A DNA stretch of 64,000 bases, taken from positions 59,935,069 through 59,999,068 of the forward strand of contig NC_080042.1 of assembly GCF_012489685.1 (NCBI RefSeq), read 5' to 3'. Source of the stretch: Lotus japonicus (taxonomy: Eukaryota; Streptophyta; Magnoliopsida; Fabales; Fabaceae). Below are positions 43,683 through 55,140 of the stretch, piece by piece. The translations under genes were made by a program, and so were the position numbers. The stretch's first letter is position 1; each line of letters opens with the position of its first letter. The notes below the pieces were generated by a model, which saw only the letters and a list, made by a program, of their open reading frames with translations, ran no database searches and was not told the origin of the DNA.

Positions 43683-44191
43683 TAAATGTTGCAGACTACT
43701 TGCGGCGAGTGAAGCTGAAGGGTGTGTTTGGTTGGAAGAGAAAGGGAGAGGAAAGAAAAGAGGAAGGAAAAAAGGAGAAAGGAAAGTGAGATGATTTTCT
43801 AAGTTGTTTGATTGGATAGAAAAGAAAGAGAAAAAAAAATTCATATTTATACATAAATATTCATAAATAAAAATAGCATGCAAATACTAGTTTTAAGAAA
43901 AAATATTGTAAATATATTATCAGCTTTATTATTATTCCTTCCCCTTTATATTATGCATTTTATAAAATATTGTTACGATATGTATTTTTGTTGAAGACTA
44001 AGAGAATTTGAGAGAGAAAGATGAGAGAAGGAGAACCACAGTTCTTAGTTTATTGATTGAATTAAAATTGTACAAAGTTGTTAACTACAAGGTGCCTTTT
44101 ATAGTAGGCTTTACAACTAACAAACTCTAGTAAGTGTCAGCTCATCCATCTAACCACACACTAACCACTCAGGTTAAGGACTTGGATTATA

Positions 44192-44865
44192 CTCCCCAGA
44201 GACAGATCCAAAAATTTAATCTTGTAAGGGCAAATATATATATATAAATTTAAAGAAAAAAATTAGCATATATTATTAGAAGTGAGAGAATTTTTACCAA
44301 AAGGAACACAAATGAGGCATTTTTTACCAAAGGGATCATCAATAACCACATACTTTTACTAATTAAGTGATGACGTTTAACAATGTGGAACACAAGTGAG
44401 GACATCTTTTACCAAATGTATCATAAAAAACCACATACTTTTACTACTCAATTTTTTTTTTCTAATGATATTTTCAAAATCAAGTGAGGGCACTTGCCCT
44501 CACAATCTAACACCTAGATCCGTCTCTGATACTCCCTCCGTTCCTGATCTTTTGTTGTTTAAGGTTATGCACATTGTTTAAGAGTGCAATCATTGATATA
44601 TTTGTTGCATAAACATCCCTATTTAATGTTGAGTTAGAGTGAAGAGAGAGAATAAAAGTTAGTATTGATTAAGAAACTTGTTACAAATTTTAAAACAACT
44701 TATGATTTTGATTGGTGAAAATAAGAGGTGGTAGCTGAGAGATATAAAATTAAATGAGGGTATGCATGGAAAAATTGAGAAAAAATGCATTGAGTTTATA
44801 AAACAACAAAAATTTTGGAATTTATGCCAAAAGTTAAAACAATAAAAGATCAGGAACAGAGGGAG
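44192..44865. mobile_element. Stowaway-like MITE (split by a hAT MITE)
   Basis: Ends ctccctccgttcctgatctttt and its reverse (aaaagatcaggaacagagggag), flanked by TA on both sides (44190-44191 and 44866-44867). The first bases, ctccc, lie left of the hAT insert and the rest right of it (44529-44865). Confidence 0.85.
44197..44528. mobile_element. Non-autonomous hAT element, 332 bp, inserted in the Stowaway MITE
   Basis: Terminal repeats cagagacagatcc and ggatc..cgtctctg; perfect 8-bp duplication atactccc at 44189-44196 and 44529-44536. The duplicated target is the outer end of the Stowaway element. Confidence 0.9.
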
Positions 44866-44958
44866 TACCATCTCAACACTCTCCTTTAAGCCAAGTACTT
44901 AAGAGATATAACACCAATCTTCTTTCTCAAACTCTCAAACCTTTCAGTCTTTAATGCT

Positions 44959-45560
44959 TTAGTGAAAGCATCTGCTAAGTGCTAACTGCACTTCAGTGTT
45001 GCAATACACCACCTTGAGCTTCTCTCTACTCACCAAGTCTCTGAAAAAATGAAATTGCACCTCAATGTGCTTCGACCTTCCATGATTAACTGGATTCTTA
45101 GACAAAATTATGGCATAATTAATATTATCTACCAACAGCTGCAGAGGAGATTGAACTTGAATCCTCATCTCCTTCTGCAATTCTTCAAGCCACATAGCTT
45201 GACGTGCTGCATAGCTCCCTGAGATATACTCAGCCTCACAGCTAGACAATGCTATCATTGACTGTTTCTCTGAACACCAGAATATTGGAACATTGTTTAT
45301 AAGGAACAAGTAACCATAAGTACTTTTCCCCTCTACTAAATCTCCACAGTAGTCTGAATCTGCATAGCCAACTAGCTTCAACTCTGTATGACTTGTACCT
45401 ATAGGAAATAGTATTCCATGAACAGAAGTTCCCTAAAGATACCTCAGTATCCTCTTAACTGCTAGCATGTGTGATTTCTTCAGTTCACACATAAACCTGG
45501 AGACCTCAATATCCTCTTAGCCGCTTGCATGTATGATTTATCATGGCTAAACTTGGAAAG
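44959..45560 (-). pseudogene. Ty1/copia RNase H relic (lineage different from the SIRE-like element)
   Basis: 44959-45381 (minus) reads LVGYADSDYCGDLVEGKSTYGY, SSCEAEYISGSYAARQAMWL, LLVDNINYAIILSKNPVNHG and RSKHIEVQFHFFRDLV, a copia RNase H with all main motifs. Upstream, to about 45560, it degenerates: the MLAVKRILRYL motif is duplicated and stops appear. The end near 44960 is also damaged. Its LTR follows at 43989-44878. Confidence 0.85.
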
Positions 45561-45689
45561 TAACTTACCTAATGACCATTTTCTACAACTTCATGTGAGT
45601 TAATCAGCCTCACTTAATTGCATAAGTAAAACACAGCAAATAATGACAAAAATACAAATGAGAAAAGCAATCTTCAAAGCTCTTTCAAT

Positions 45690-46081
45690 CTTCTTTATTT
45701 TTTCCTATTTTTCTTGCCTTAATTGCAATAAGATTGTTCTCCCTAACTCTCTTGTCCCTTCCATAGCCTTCTTCATCATACCATCTAAAATATGAGCAAC
45801 ATCTCTTCCTATATATGTGCAGCCAAATGACGATGAACAAATGAAGATGAACAAACCTAGAAAACAAAGGGAAACAAACCCAGAAAATAGAGGGAAACAC
45901 AGGTATGAAGCACTGAAGAAGAGATGAACCACCATACATTGTACAGTCCACACCCATAAAACGCCCAGCCATGGTTGTCTCCCAAGTGGAGATTCAACTC
46001 CACAATCACAAATTCTTTTTGGTCTCCTCCTCTCAAACGCAGAAGACGATGAAGAATTCTCGCAGCTACCACCCATGACTT
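45690..46081 (-). pseudogene. GRF-type zinc-finger gene relic
   Basis: The minus strand begins MGGSCENSSSSSAFERRRPK, RICDCGVESPL (first CxC of a GRF finger). In a second frame it continues NHGWAFYGCGLYN (family: NPGRRFYGC..Y), and in a third CSYFRWYDEEGYGRDKRV (family: C.FF.W.D). The parts are in order but need a frame change and perhaps an intron between them, so this is most likely a pseudogene. GRF fingers of this small form are common in plant transposon-associated genes; function unknown. Confidence 0.5.
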
Positions 46082-46270
46082 CAAACCTCTGCTTCCCTTT
46101 GATTCAAACCTTCCAATCCTTCACTTTTGCCTCAAAAATTCCTTGCTTCGTAACTCAATTGGAGAGAATGAGAAATCCCCCTTTGCTAGGTTTTATCGTG
46201 AGAGAAGGGAGGAAGAAGAAGATGATCGTTGGGGTCACGTGATATGCACATGAGGAACATTCTCTTTCTT

Positions 46271-48708
46271 TGTAACGCCCCAATTTCACAACTGAGGAAT
46301 CACATTAGTACTCTGACAAGTCTAAGGACTATTTTGCAATCCTAAAATACAAGGGTAATTATTTTCGAAAGACTAAACACATTGTCGCTAAAGCGAATAC
46401 ACCTGTCACTTGTTTGATAAAGTATTTCCACTGTAGGTTTCTAAGCATACCATAACCCTCAATATTAAACTTGTACCCAATATAATAATATACATAGTCA
46501 TAGGGAAATTCACAATATCATAAACAAGGTTCAAAATAAGTACGCACACTTAGACAAGTGGCAAATGCAGAATTTTAGTAATGGAGTTTTCCGATAACAA
46601 AGGAGACTCAAATACAGCCCTCAAAAGAAAATCAAATTTCTCCTTCTATCTTCACTCCGCCGCTTACTATCCCTTCTACATCTCGTGCATGACTAAGCAT
46701 CATCGGAAGGATCTCCATTGCCTAATAGCGTTACGCGCCCAAACAACAAGTAGCAAACAGAAAGAGTTAACTCCATGCAATTACTTCACATAAAAGAGAA
46801 AAATATGTTATTCAATTCCAACAACATAATATGGTAAGTAAGTGAGCAATTTAACTTAGGACAGAAGCGAACACATCCAACAATATAGTGTTAAACCAGA
46901 TATCAACAAAATCAAACGTTAGTGCCTAAAATGCGACTGTATGCTACTACCAAGATGGATCGATCAATAACGTCTCGCAAGACGGGACAATCACGCGGGA
47001 CCACACCCCACCTCATCGCCACTTTATAACGTCTCGAAAGACGGGACAATCACGCGGGACCACACCCCATCTCATCGTCACTTTATAACGTCTCGAAAGA
47101 CAAGACAATCACGTGGGACCACACCCCACCTCATCACCACTTTATAACGTCTCGAAAGACGGGACAATCACGTGAGACCACACCCCATCTCATCGCCACT
47201 TTATAACGTCTCGAAAGACGGGACAATCACGTGGGACCACACCCACCTCATTGCCACTTCCCCTATATGCCAAGTCAGTCAATGGCAATTTTCAAACCAA
47301 TAAACAACTCAGAATAACCACATGCTATTCATAATTTCAACAATAACCAATGGCCAAAGCCCAGAAAACGGAGACGCATGTCTCTATTGTTTAACAATGG
47401 CCTTAGCCTCAAAAAAACATTTGGCACAAGTCTCAGAAAACATTTAACATAAACAAGTATACAACATAGCAAGCATACCAATATTTCAATCAATTGTCAA
47501 TCAAATTAAACACCTTCATCTCAAACACATGCAGTGCGATAAAAGCATGCAAGACTCAAAGACACTCTATACTGAGTTACCCTTACCTTCGTGAGTAGAA
47601 ATAGTGCATAGAAGTTGCGAACCTCGTGATCTTTCAGATCTCAGAAAAATTAATCGCTTTAGAAAATGCTAAGCTTCAAGAGCCTGGCTTCTGCTCCCAA
47701 AACAAAAGAATCTTCTCACACTCAATCCAAAAATTTGAGAACTTTCACCAAAAACTACTCACACAAATAGCTAATGCAATTGGTGAAATTTTGTGTGTGT
47801 ATCAATTTCCTCTTTTTGTGCTCCCATGTCACTCACGTTGCTGCCATATATAGGCCTCCATCCAAAGCTTAAGAGTGAAGGAAGACTATCAGCAAGTGGC
47901 ACGCCAACTTGAAGAAAGGAGGAGGTGGAATGCTATGGCACTAGGCTTGCTTTGTCATGGTTTAAAAAGCTGGTGGTGGAAGAAGCAAACAAGGCAGCAA
48001 TTGCCACGTATAAATATAGCAAGCAGGAGCTGGAAATCAAGTTGTGTAATAGCTATTTTGTAATATAATATGGCAGATGTGCCATGGAAGAAAACCGACT
48101 TAGAAGTAGTATAGATCAAAGGTTTATTTAGCTTATTATATATATGTCTATGTTCTTGTAAGCAAGGAAAAACATAGGGATCATTACTTAGCTTCAAGAG
48201 TAGGGCTGCAACGTGAATAAGAAAAACAAGCAGAGATTGAGGTGAAGTAAAGAAGGTACCTATCAATTTAGGTAGTCTAGGGATTTAACTCATGGAGTTA
48301 AGAGAAAATATTAGGAAGATAAATCATTATCCTAAAAATTATTAGGGACTCTATGATATAAATTAAGATCACTTTGAGCAAGTTTAAGTGATCAAGTGTA
48401 GAAGTGTTAATAAGTTATATAAAAATATATATATTAAACTTTATTGCAAAGTCACTTACGTGACTCTTCTCCCTTTTTCTTTTTTTCTATTAGCTTTGTC
48501 ACTTACGTGACTATATATAATTTTTTTCTTTTTATTTATTTACTTAAATTTAAAAAGAGAATTATAATAATAATAATACTAAGAATACACACATTCATAC
48601 AAACACACAATGCACAATTAACATATCAACTTAAGCTTAGTAGCGCTTATCGCTATTAAACCGATAAATAACTAGTTAATTAATCGTATAAATTATCCGG
48701 GTCTTACA
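46271..48708. repeat. Probable solo LTR (about 2.4 kb), Ty3/gypsy-like
   Basis: Starts TGTAACGCCCCAATTTCAC and ends AATTATCCGGGTCTTACA, so TGTAA...TTACA ends as in long LTRs of plant chromoviruses. Flanks ttctt (46266-46270) and ctctt (48709-48713) match 4 of 5 bases. No gag or pol nearby. Contains a 5 x 59-bp tandem array. The class is an inference from the termini. Confidence 0.55.
46971..47265. repeat. Tandem array, 5 units of 59 bp
   Basis: Unit starts cgtctcg at 46971, 47030, 47089, 47148 and 47207. Each contains gacgggacaatcacg(c/t)ggg and accacacccca(c/t)ctcat. Point differences only. Confidence 0.95.
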
Positions 48709-48820
48709 CTCTTATTCGAGTGTCATGTTATTAGTTAGTGGCCCCTAAGAAGAGAAACGTTAGGAATTGGACGGAATGTAGACGAAAGTTGCTAACGGAG
48801 TACAAAGTAGAGTGCTAAAA

Positions 48821-49226
48821 TGCAATTAAATTTTATTGAGGACCAAAATCGTGGAAAATGTAAAGTGGGGACTAAATGTGCAATTAAGTCATAGATAAAA
48901 GACAATAGATAATTAGAGGGTAGTTGTTATTCCCACCCCTTCTCATCTAGTTCTACCTTCCCTTTTTATACGCACTTGAAAGTGCGATGTTCACGCACTT
49001 AAAAGTACGATGTTAACGCACTTAAAAATGGGGGGGGGAGAGGTGGAACTAGATGAGAGGGAGAACCGTATTGTACTTTGGTTAAGAGGGAATGATGACA
49101 GTGGGAATGATAATCAATGTGCGCCCTTTGAGACTATCATATGGTCGTGGGAACAAGCATATTTTGGCTTCATCATAGCACCTTCATCATAGCACCTGAC
49201 TCAATTATTTCTCCCAAGCCAGTTAG
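48821..49226. repeat. Dispersed ~400-bp segment, copy 1
   Basis: tgcaattaaattttattgaggac to ctcaattatttctcccaagcca. Repeated at 49862-50310 and in part at 50716-50945. Inside, actcatctag-type and ctagatgagag motifs face each other around cgcacttgaaagtgcg palindromes. Confidence 0.8.
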
Positions 49227-49861
49227 GGGTGTTCATCGGATTGGATCGATCCGATGAAACCGACGAACCGAACAAACCAAACCAATTGGATTGATTTTTT
49301 TTTGTTATTCAGTTCAAAACCGATAAAAATCAATGAAGATTGGTTCGGTTAACGGTTTGAAAAATTAAAAACCAATAAACAAATGAACCTAACCGAATAT
49401 ATATATGTATTTATTTAAGAAATGTTTTGAAGAAATATTTTTTATGTTGTTAGACTCTTGTGTTTTTATGTTTGTTAGATTTATTATGTTTTTGTTTTCT
49501 ATTATTAATTTGTAATGGTACTAATACTAAACACTACATTAAGCATTTCTACATTGTCAAGTACTTAAGTTGTTGATTATGTATTATGAATTATGGATTA
49601 TGGATTAAGTTATGGTTGAGTTATTGATTTCCTATTTTTATGCATTGTTAAGTTGTGAATTATATGCGATTGCTATATATTTAAAGTTGTGTAATTAATA
49701 TTGACAAAAAAAAGTTGTAATACTGAAGAACCGAACCGATACAAACCGTTCATCATCGGTTCGATTTTGGAAACTTTTTTGCTAACAATCGATCAAAACC
49801 GAACCAATGAATTTTGATTGGATAGATTTATAGTTTCACCTAAAAACGGTCCAAACCGAAC
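49227..49861. mobile_element. AT-rich insertion between the segment copies, MITE-like
   Basis: Begins ttaggggtgttcatcggattggatcg and contains several aaccgaacc/ggttcgg inverted motifs; ends aacggtccaaaccgaac. This resembles common plant elements starting aggggtgttcatcgg, but I could not define a clean right terminus or duplication. Confidence 0.4.
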
Positions 49862-50310
49862 TGCAATTAAATTTTATTGAGGACCAAAATCGTGGAAAAT
49901 GCAAAGTGGGGACCAAATGTGTAATTAAGCCGTAGATAAAAGACTATAGATAATTAGAGGGTATTGTTATTTCTACCCCCTCTCATCTAATTTCACCTCC
50001 TCTTTTTATACGCATTTGAAAGTGTGATTTTCACACACTTGAAAGTGTGATGTTAACACACTTAAAAGGGGGAGATGGAACCCGATGAGAGAGGGGTGAG
50101 AAAAACAATTACCTAACTAGAGCACCATATTGTACATTGGTTAAGAGGAAATGATGACAGTGAGAGCATAATCAATACGCGTCCTTTAAGACTATCATAT
50201 GGCAGTGTGAACAAGCATATTTTGGCTTCATCATAGCACCTGACTCAATTATTTCTCCCAAGCCAATCCTCATGCAAATTGATCCATGACAAACAAATCT
50301 CGTGTTCCAA
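49862..50310. repeat. Dispersed segment, copy 2
   Basis: Starts 1041 bp after copy 1 with the same opening; more diverged in the centre. Extends further right than copy 1 (caatcctcatgcaaattgatcc), a part shared with copy 3. Confidence 0.75.
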
Positions 50311-50715
50311 AAATAGTATCTTCAATTCTTTATGCAGATTGATCTATGAGATGATGAGACCATCCCCAGTCACATGCATATATGTTCTTATTTTGACAAC
50401 TTGCTCAACCAGTAATTACTACTACTAATGAAAAGGCTGCACTCTTGGGAATGGCCAACACATGCCTTACCCGCATCCAAACAAAAAAAAATGAAGATTA
50501 AAATGAATTCAAATACTACACATTTTTCATTTATTTTAGCAACCAGCCGTTAGTTCACATGATATAATTCTAATAGCATTTTTAATTTAAATCAGCTTCT
50601 ATTTCTTCCGATTTGATTTTGCCATTTAAAAACTAAAAATTTGTTAAATATCTTGAATAACATTTTCATTTTTCTTCGACACATTTCTCTACTTATGTAT
50701 GAGATAGAAGACTCT

Positions 50716-50945
50716 TGATAATTGGGGCACCGTATTGTACATTGGTTAAGAGAGAATGATCGCGGTGGGAACGATAATCAATGCGCGACACCTTTGATAC
50801 TATCATATATTCATAGGTCGTGGCTTGATCATCATATCACCTGAGTCAATTATTTCTCCCAAGCATGAAAAATAACATTATCCTCATGCAAATTGATCCC
50901 TTACAAACAAATCTTGTGTTCCAAAAATATTATCTTTATAGAAAT
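50716..50945. repeat. Dispersed segment, copy 3 (partial)
   Basis: gataattggggcaccgtattgtacattgg to ttacaaacaaatcttgtgttcc; it lacks the first ~200 bases. The spacing suggests old tandem duplication. Confidence 0.7.
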
Positions 50946-51178
50946 TGATCTATAAGAGCATGGCCATTCACATGCATGATTTTATTTTGGGCATATTCTG
51001 TTCAACTGTGAGTCTAATGCTTTATTTGTTAGAAAAGAAAAGGTAGAGAGAAGAAAGAAGATGAGTAGAGAAAAAGATGTGAGAAATATATAGTAGATTT
51101 ACAAGTTGTTTAGTATGATTAAAATTAAGAGAAGAGAAATAGAGATGAGACAATGTTACTTTTTCGGTTTAAAAACAA

Positions 51179-52168
51179 GAGTAAAGTACACTCACCCCCT
51201 TAAGTTTTGTTAGAATTACACTTCACCCCATTCTTATCTAAAATCTACATCCCACCCCATTTTATATAGAGGCAAATTTAGTGACGAAAAATATTTTTCA
51301 TTAATAATTAGTTATTATTTAAATTGTTAATCAATAATTTCAAAAAATAAATCAATATAATCCAATAAATTTAAAAATGAAAACATCACAATCCTCCTCA
51401 TTCTCTCAATCGCATTTTTCCTCCGTAAATTCACAATGCAAATTATGTAATAGCACACCTGCCCGATTTACAAACCATATCTCGAACATAGTGAAACATG
51501 CTTTTGTTTTCATATTTGGTAATAATTCAATTTTAATCAAAATAATATCTTTATACCTCTAATTTTTAAAATTGGGTTGTAGGCCAAAAAAGCAACACAA
51601 AGGGTGAAGAAAATAGAGAAATAAAATTATGAAAATATGAAGCATCGTTTTTAACAAAATCCAACAATATCTTATACCAACAGAGCGTTCGCTCACAACT
51701 TAAAGGGGTGAAATTCACAAGAAGTAGTTGAACAAGTGGTTTTAGGGATGTGAGATTCACGTTCTGGGGTTCAGGTCGCAACAAAACTTTGAGGCATGGT
51801 GGTGTCATGGGGTTTCACATTGTGGGACAGTGAAGTCGTGTTAAAGGGAGTAAAGGCTTGGTGGTGGCCGTTTGTGGTGAGAAATATGATTTGGAGATAG
51901 ATGGGACGTGGACTTAACAGACAGAGTGGATGTTTTTTTTAAATTTATTAATTCAGTAAAATTATTTTCATAAATTAATGTATGATAGTGTATATGCATT
52001 AAATTTATTTAAATTTTTACTAATTAGTAATTAGTTTTTAGTAGTGACGAATTTATTTTCGTCACTAAATTTTGCCTTTATAAAAAATGGGGTGGAGTGT
52101 AGATTTTTAAAAAGAATGGGGTGGAGTGTCATTCTTGCAAATCTTGAGGGGGTGAATCTATTTTACTC
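51179..52168. mobile_element. Mutator-like non-autonomous element, 990 bp, long inverted repeats
   Basis: Inverted termini of about 110 bp: gagtaaagtacactcaccccc...ccccattttatatagaggcaaatttagtgacgaaaa and its mirror at 52050-52168. Flanked by taaaaacaa (51170-51178) and taaaaataa (52169-52177), a 9-bp duplication with one mismatch, as in Mutator elements. The interior (51400-51950) has unassigned, somewhat GC-richer sequence with no clear protein. Confidence 0.8.
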
Positions 52169-52977
52169 TAAAAATAATTATTTCTAATATGGAACACTTT
52201 TTGAAAGCTGGAATGTGATTTTTGTCGGTCTCAGACTGCCCGTACAATGCGGTTTGGGTTTAAAAATAATTATTTTTAATATTAAACACTTTCTGGCAGT
52301 CGGAACGTGATACTGGTCTTCCACAACTGCCACTAAAATGCAAAAAATTGGAAAAAAAAAGTAAAAAAAACAAGGACAAGCATCTCTCTTCAATTTGGAG
52401 AGACTATAACAAGCTATTGGACCCACCAATGCTTCACCAAACAAGAGTGATTTCTCCATTTCCCCTATCTCTTTCTTTTCTAACTCTCTCTTGATAAACA
52501 TAGTAAAGTGTCACATAATGCAAATTTACTTCAACCATGTATTCTTATTTTTCTTTTAGTCAGGTTCTACAATACCCCTTATATTTTTATTTTCGGCACC
52601 TAATTTTAATTTCAATTTAATATTAAATCAATACTTAAAATTAAATATTAATTATGACATAATTAAAATTGAACATGGTAAAATATTAATTTTTGATGTA
52701 TTGAATGTGTTGATCTTCTCTTGGTTCTGTTGATGTTTATCATCACTTTATTTCATTATTTTTTTAACTGATTTCACTTAATAAATGAGATAAAATATGA
52801 TTTTTTATTCTAAAAACTCCAAAAATAATATTGCTTGTAGAAGTGATTGAAATTTATTTTTAAGAACTAATAACTTCAACTGAACTTTGAGAAATTAAAA
52901 TGACGGGTTCTTAACTTCAAATCAAAATCCTGATTGGAGATGTTCTCACAAACAGGACTCATGTTTCCCTTTAAGCA
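52169..52977. other. Upstream region of the Kunitz gene
   Basis: AT-rich, no gene. 52190-52350 has a repeated acact.t.tg.cag...ggaacgtgat pattern in two copies (about 52193 and 52284). Confidence 0.35.
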
Positions 52978-52978
52978 C

Positions 52979-52986
52979 TATAAATA
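52979..52986 (+). promoter_or_regulatory. TATA box of the Kunitz inhibitor gene
   Basis: tataaata, 59-66 bases upstream of the start codon, followed by a typical short A-rich leader. Confidence 0.75.
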
Positions 52987-53044
52987 GAGGCTACTATTTC
53001 CTTCTCCACAGTGCCATATCTATTCTTACCAAATTAAGAGAAAA

Positions 53045-53677
53045 ATGAAGACCTCACTCATAGCATTTTCCTTCATTTGTTTTACCTTCACCACTGAACT
53101 CTTGATTGGCCTAACTATTGCTGCAGCACCTGAACCAGTGCTTGACACCTCAGGCCAGAAACTGAGAACAGGTGTCAATTACTACATTTTGCCTGTCTTA
53201 AGAGGCAAAAGTGGAGGGCTAACAGTTGAAAGCACAGGCAACAAGTCATGTCCCCCTAATGTGGTGCAAGCGAAGCTTGAAGTTTGGAATGGAACCCCAG
53301 TAACCTTCACACCCTACAATGCTAAAGATGGTGTCATCCTCACCTCAACAGATCTCAACATCAAGTCCTTTCCCATTAAATCTCCCTGTGGCCCATCCTT
53401 TGTGTGGAAGCTTCAAAAAGAGTTAACTGGAGTGTGGTTTTTGGTTACTGGTGGTGTTGAAGGAAATCCAGGTGCTGATACCATTGTCAATTGGTTCAAG
53501 ATTGAGAAAGCTGGAAAAGACTATGTGCTTTCTTTCTGTCCCTCAGTCTGCAAATGCAATACTCTATGCAGGGAACTTGGGATCTATATTGATGGTAAGG
53601 ACAAGCATTTGGCTCTCAGTGATAAAGTTCCATCCTTTAAAGTCATGTTCAAAAGGGCTGAGGGATGGAATATGTAG
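53045..53677 (+). CDS. Kunitz-type (STI family) protease inhibitor, intact, single exon
   Basis: 210 aa, the usual length for the family. Residues 1-27 are a hydrophobic secretion signal (KTSLIAFSFICFTFTTELL...). The mature part opens with the Kunitz signature PVLDTSGQKLRTGVNYYILP. Six cysteines: KSCPPN, SPCGPS and four in SFCPSVCKCNTLC; the first two are likely the conserved first disulfide, and the C-terminal cluster is of the kind seen in legume paralogues. Strands GLTVES, PVTFTP, VWKLQ, GVWFLVTGG, WFKIEKAGKDYVLSFCP and FKVMFKRA fit a beta-trefoil. Expected to block serine (or other) proteases in extracellular or vacuolar defence, but I cannot fix the P1 residue. No introns, as usual. TATA box and leader present, with no sign of damage. 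It stands alone among transposons here, although such genes are usually clustered. Confidence 0.95.
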   Translation: MKTSLIAFSFICFTFTTELLIGLTIAAAPEPVLDTSGQKLRTGVNYYILPVLRGKSGGLTVESTGNKSCPPNVVQAKLEVWNGTPVTFTPYNAKDGVILTSTDLNIKSFPIKSPCGPSFVWKLQKELTGVWFLVTGGVEGNPGADTIVNWFKIEKAGKDYVLSFCPSVCKCNTLCRELGIYIDGKDKHLALSDKVPSFKVMFKRAEGWNM

Positions 53678-54651
53678 GTGCAGGTCCAATGTTCCAATAT
53701 TCTAAGCAATCTTAAGCTAGTCATGACTAAAAGTAGTCGAATCTAGACTATCTAGAAAAGAATTTCATTTATGTTCTGCTGCACAACACGTATTTCTCTT
53801 TTTATCAACTTATTTCTCGATCTTTTTCAGGTAAGTTTTCAGTGATCGATCAGTACCACCCCCTTTATCAACTTATTTCTCTTTTTCTTGTGCTTTATTT
53901 TCTTGTGTTGCTAAATTATGTGGTACGTAATATAAAAGAAAAGACAGTTTCCGAGAAAAACCAATGGCCCTCTAAAACACACCGGATCATATTAAATTAG
54001 TAAGGATTCATGAACCACTAATTAACTGTAACAACATCTTCTCTAAACCTCATCTTTATTCTCATATATCTATCTTTCTATCACATCACATTATATATCA
54101 CATATATCATTTATCTCTTTTCTCCTTCCTATCTCATCTAAAACGTCAACACTTCAAGTGTCCACACCAAACATTATTGGGATCAAATTTTGTGGCAAAC
54201 CAACATTCCAGATAAGAAGTGAAGAAGGGATTAAATTCTTTACAATTTACATAACAGTGACCCATTCACCCAAAACGAAAAAGAAGAGTGTCTCCTACTA
54301 TAACGACCCTTCATTCATTCAAAAGAGCATTCAAAATGCATACCACTATGTGAGCTAATAAAGCGGATCAAAATATCCCTGTGACATTTTCACATACACA
54401 TTGAAGTGGAACATCCTCATGGACATTTTCTCAAACACCTTCATAGCACCTTTAACTCACTTGTTTCTGTTATCATCGCTGCTCAGTTCTTGCAAGCAGA
54501 GCCACTACCAGAGGCTTCATGGGATCCACCACTCAGGTCTTGCGTGACGGATTTGTTTCCGTCATCCTAGCCGCTTTGGTTTGCATTCAATTTGGCTTCA
54601 AATTCGATCGAAGTTTTGTGAAGAAAGGTTTCTTTTTATAGACAAATGATA
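53678..54651. other. 3' region of the Kunitz gene and intergenic DNA
   Basis: Probable 3' UTR to about 53900. 54158-54600 has only short unsupported frames. No gene assigned. Confidence 0.4.
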
Positions 54652-55029
54652 CTCTGTCGGTTTCTTTTTAAATGTCGTTTTAAAATAATTTTCTTATTCT
54701 TATTTAACTGTCATTTTGATATTTTAAGGTTAACTTGTCAATTATACATTTACTTTTCCAATATTTCCACTTCACATTTTCCATAAAATTATCCTTTCTC
54801 AATAACTATGAAGAGTTTTATGACTTTATGATTGAGTGAGAGTGGTAAATGGTTTAATGATATGAGAGAGTGAAAAAAAAAACTAACAATCCACTATCTT
54901 GGTTGGAAAGCTTTATGACTTTATGATTGGAATGTGAGATGGTAGAATGAGAAAAAAATACATTAACAATCCACTATCTTGGTTATAAAGTTTTATGATA
55001 AAACAACACTTAAAAAGGAACGAACTAAG
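54652..55029. mobile_element. Degenerate Stowaway-like MITE, 378 bp
   Basis: Left end ctctgtcggtttctttttaaatgtcgtttta and right end taaaacaacacttaaaaaggaacgaactaag are imperfect inverted repeats, flanked by TA (54650-54651, 55030-55031). Confidence 0.65.
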
Positions 55030-55061
55030 TAGTTGTTAGTAATATTAGTAAATTAGTCATC

Positions 55062-55140
55062 CTCAAGGTTCGAACCCTAGACCCTTCACTCTTCATCCCA
55101 CCTAACTTTTATGTCTCTAGCTCTTACCACGTGAGCTATC
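55062..55140 (-). repeat. tRNA-derived SINE-like relic
   Basis: Minus strand: A-box-like tagctcacgtgg and B-box-like gggttcgaacc about 50 bases apart. A similar, weaker pair lies at 57175-57265. Confidence 0.45.

Larger units (their letters stand above)
43989..44878 (-). repeat. LTR of a Ty1/copia element, with two nested MITEs
   Basis: On the minus strand it starts TGTTGAGATGG, next to a purine tract (aaaggagag), and ends ...TCTTCAACA. Net of the MITEs it is about 220 bp. It is the 3' LTR of the RNase H relic at 44959-45560. No partner LTR in the window. Confidence 0.7.

Noticed and set aside
54380..54600. Exon-like stretch downstream of the Kunitz gene.
   Set aside because: No convincing frame or splice sites on either strand.
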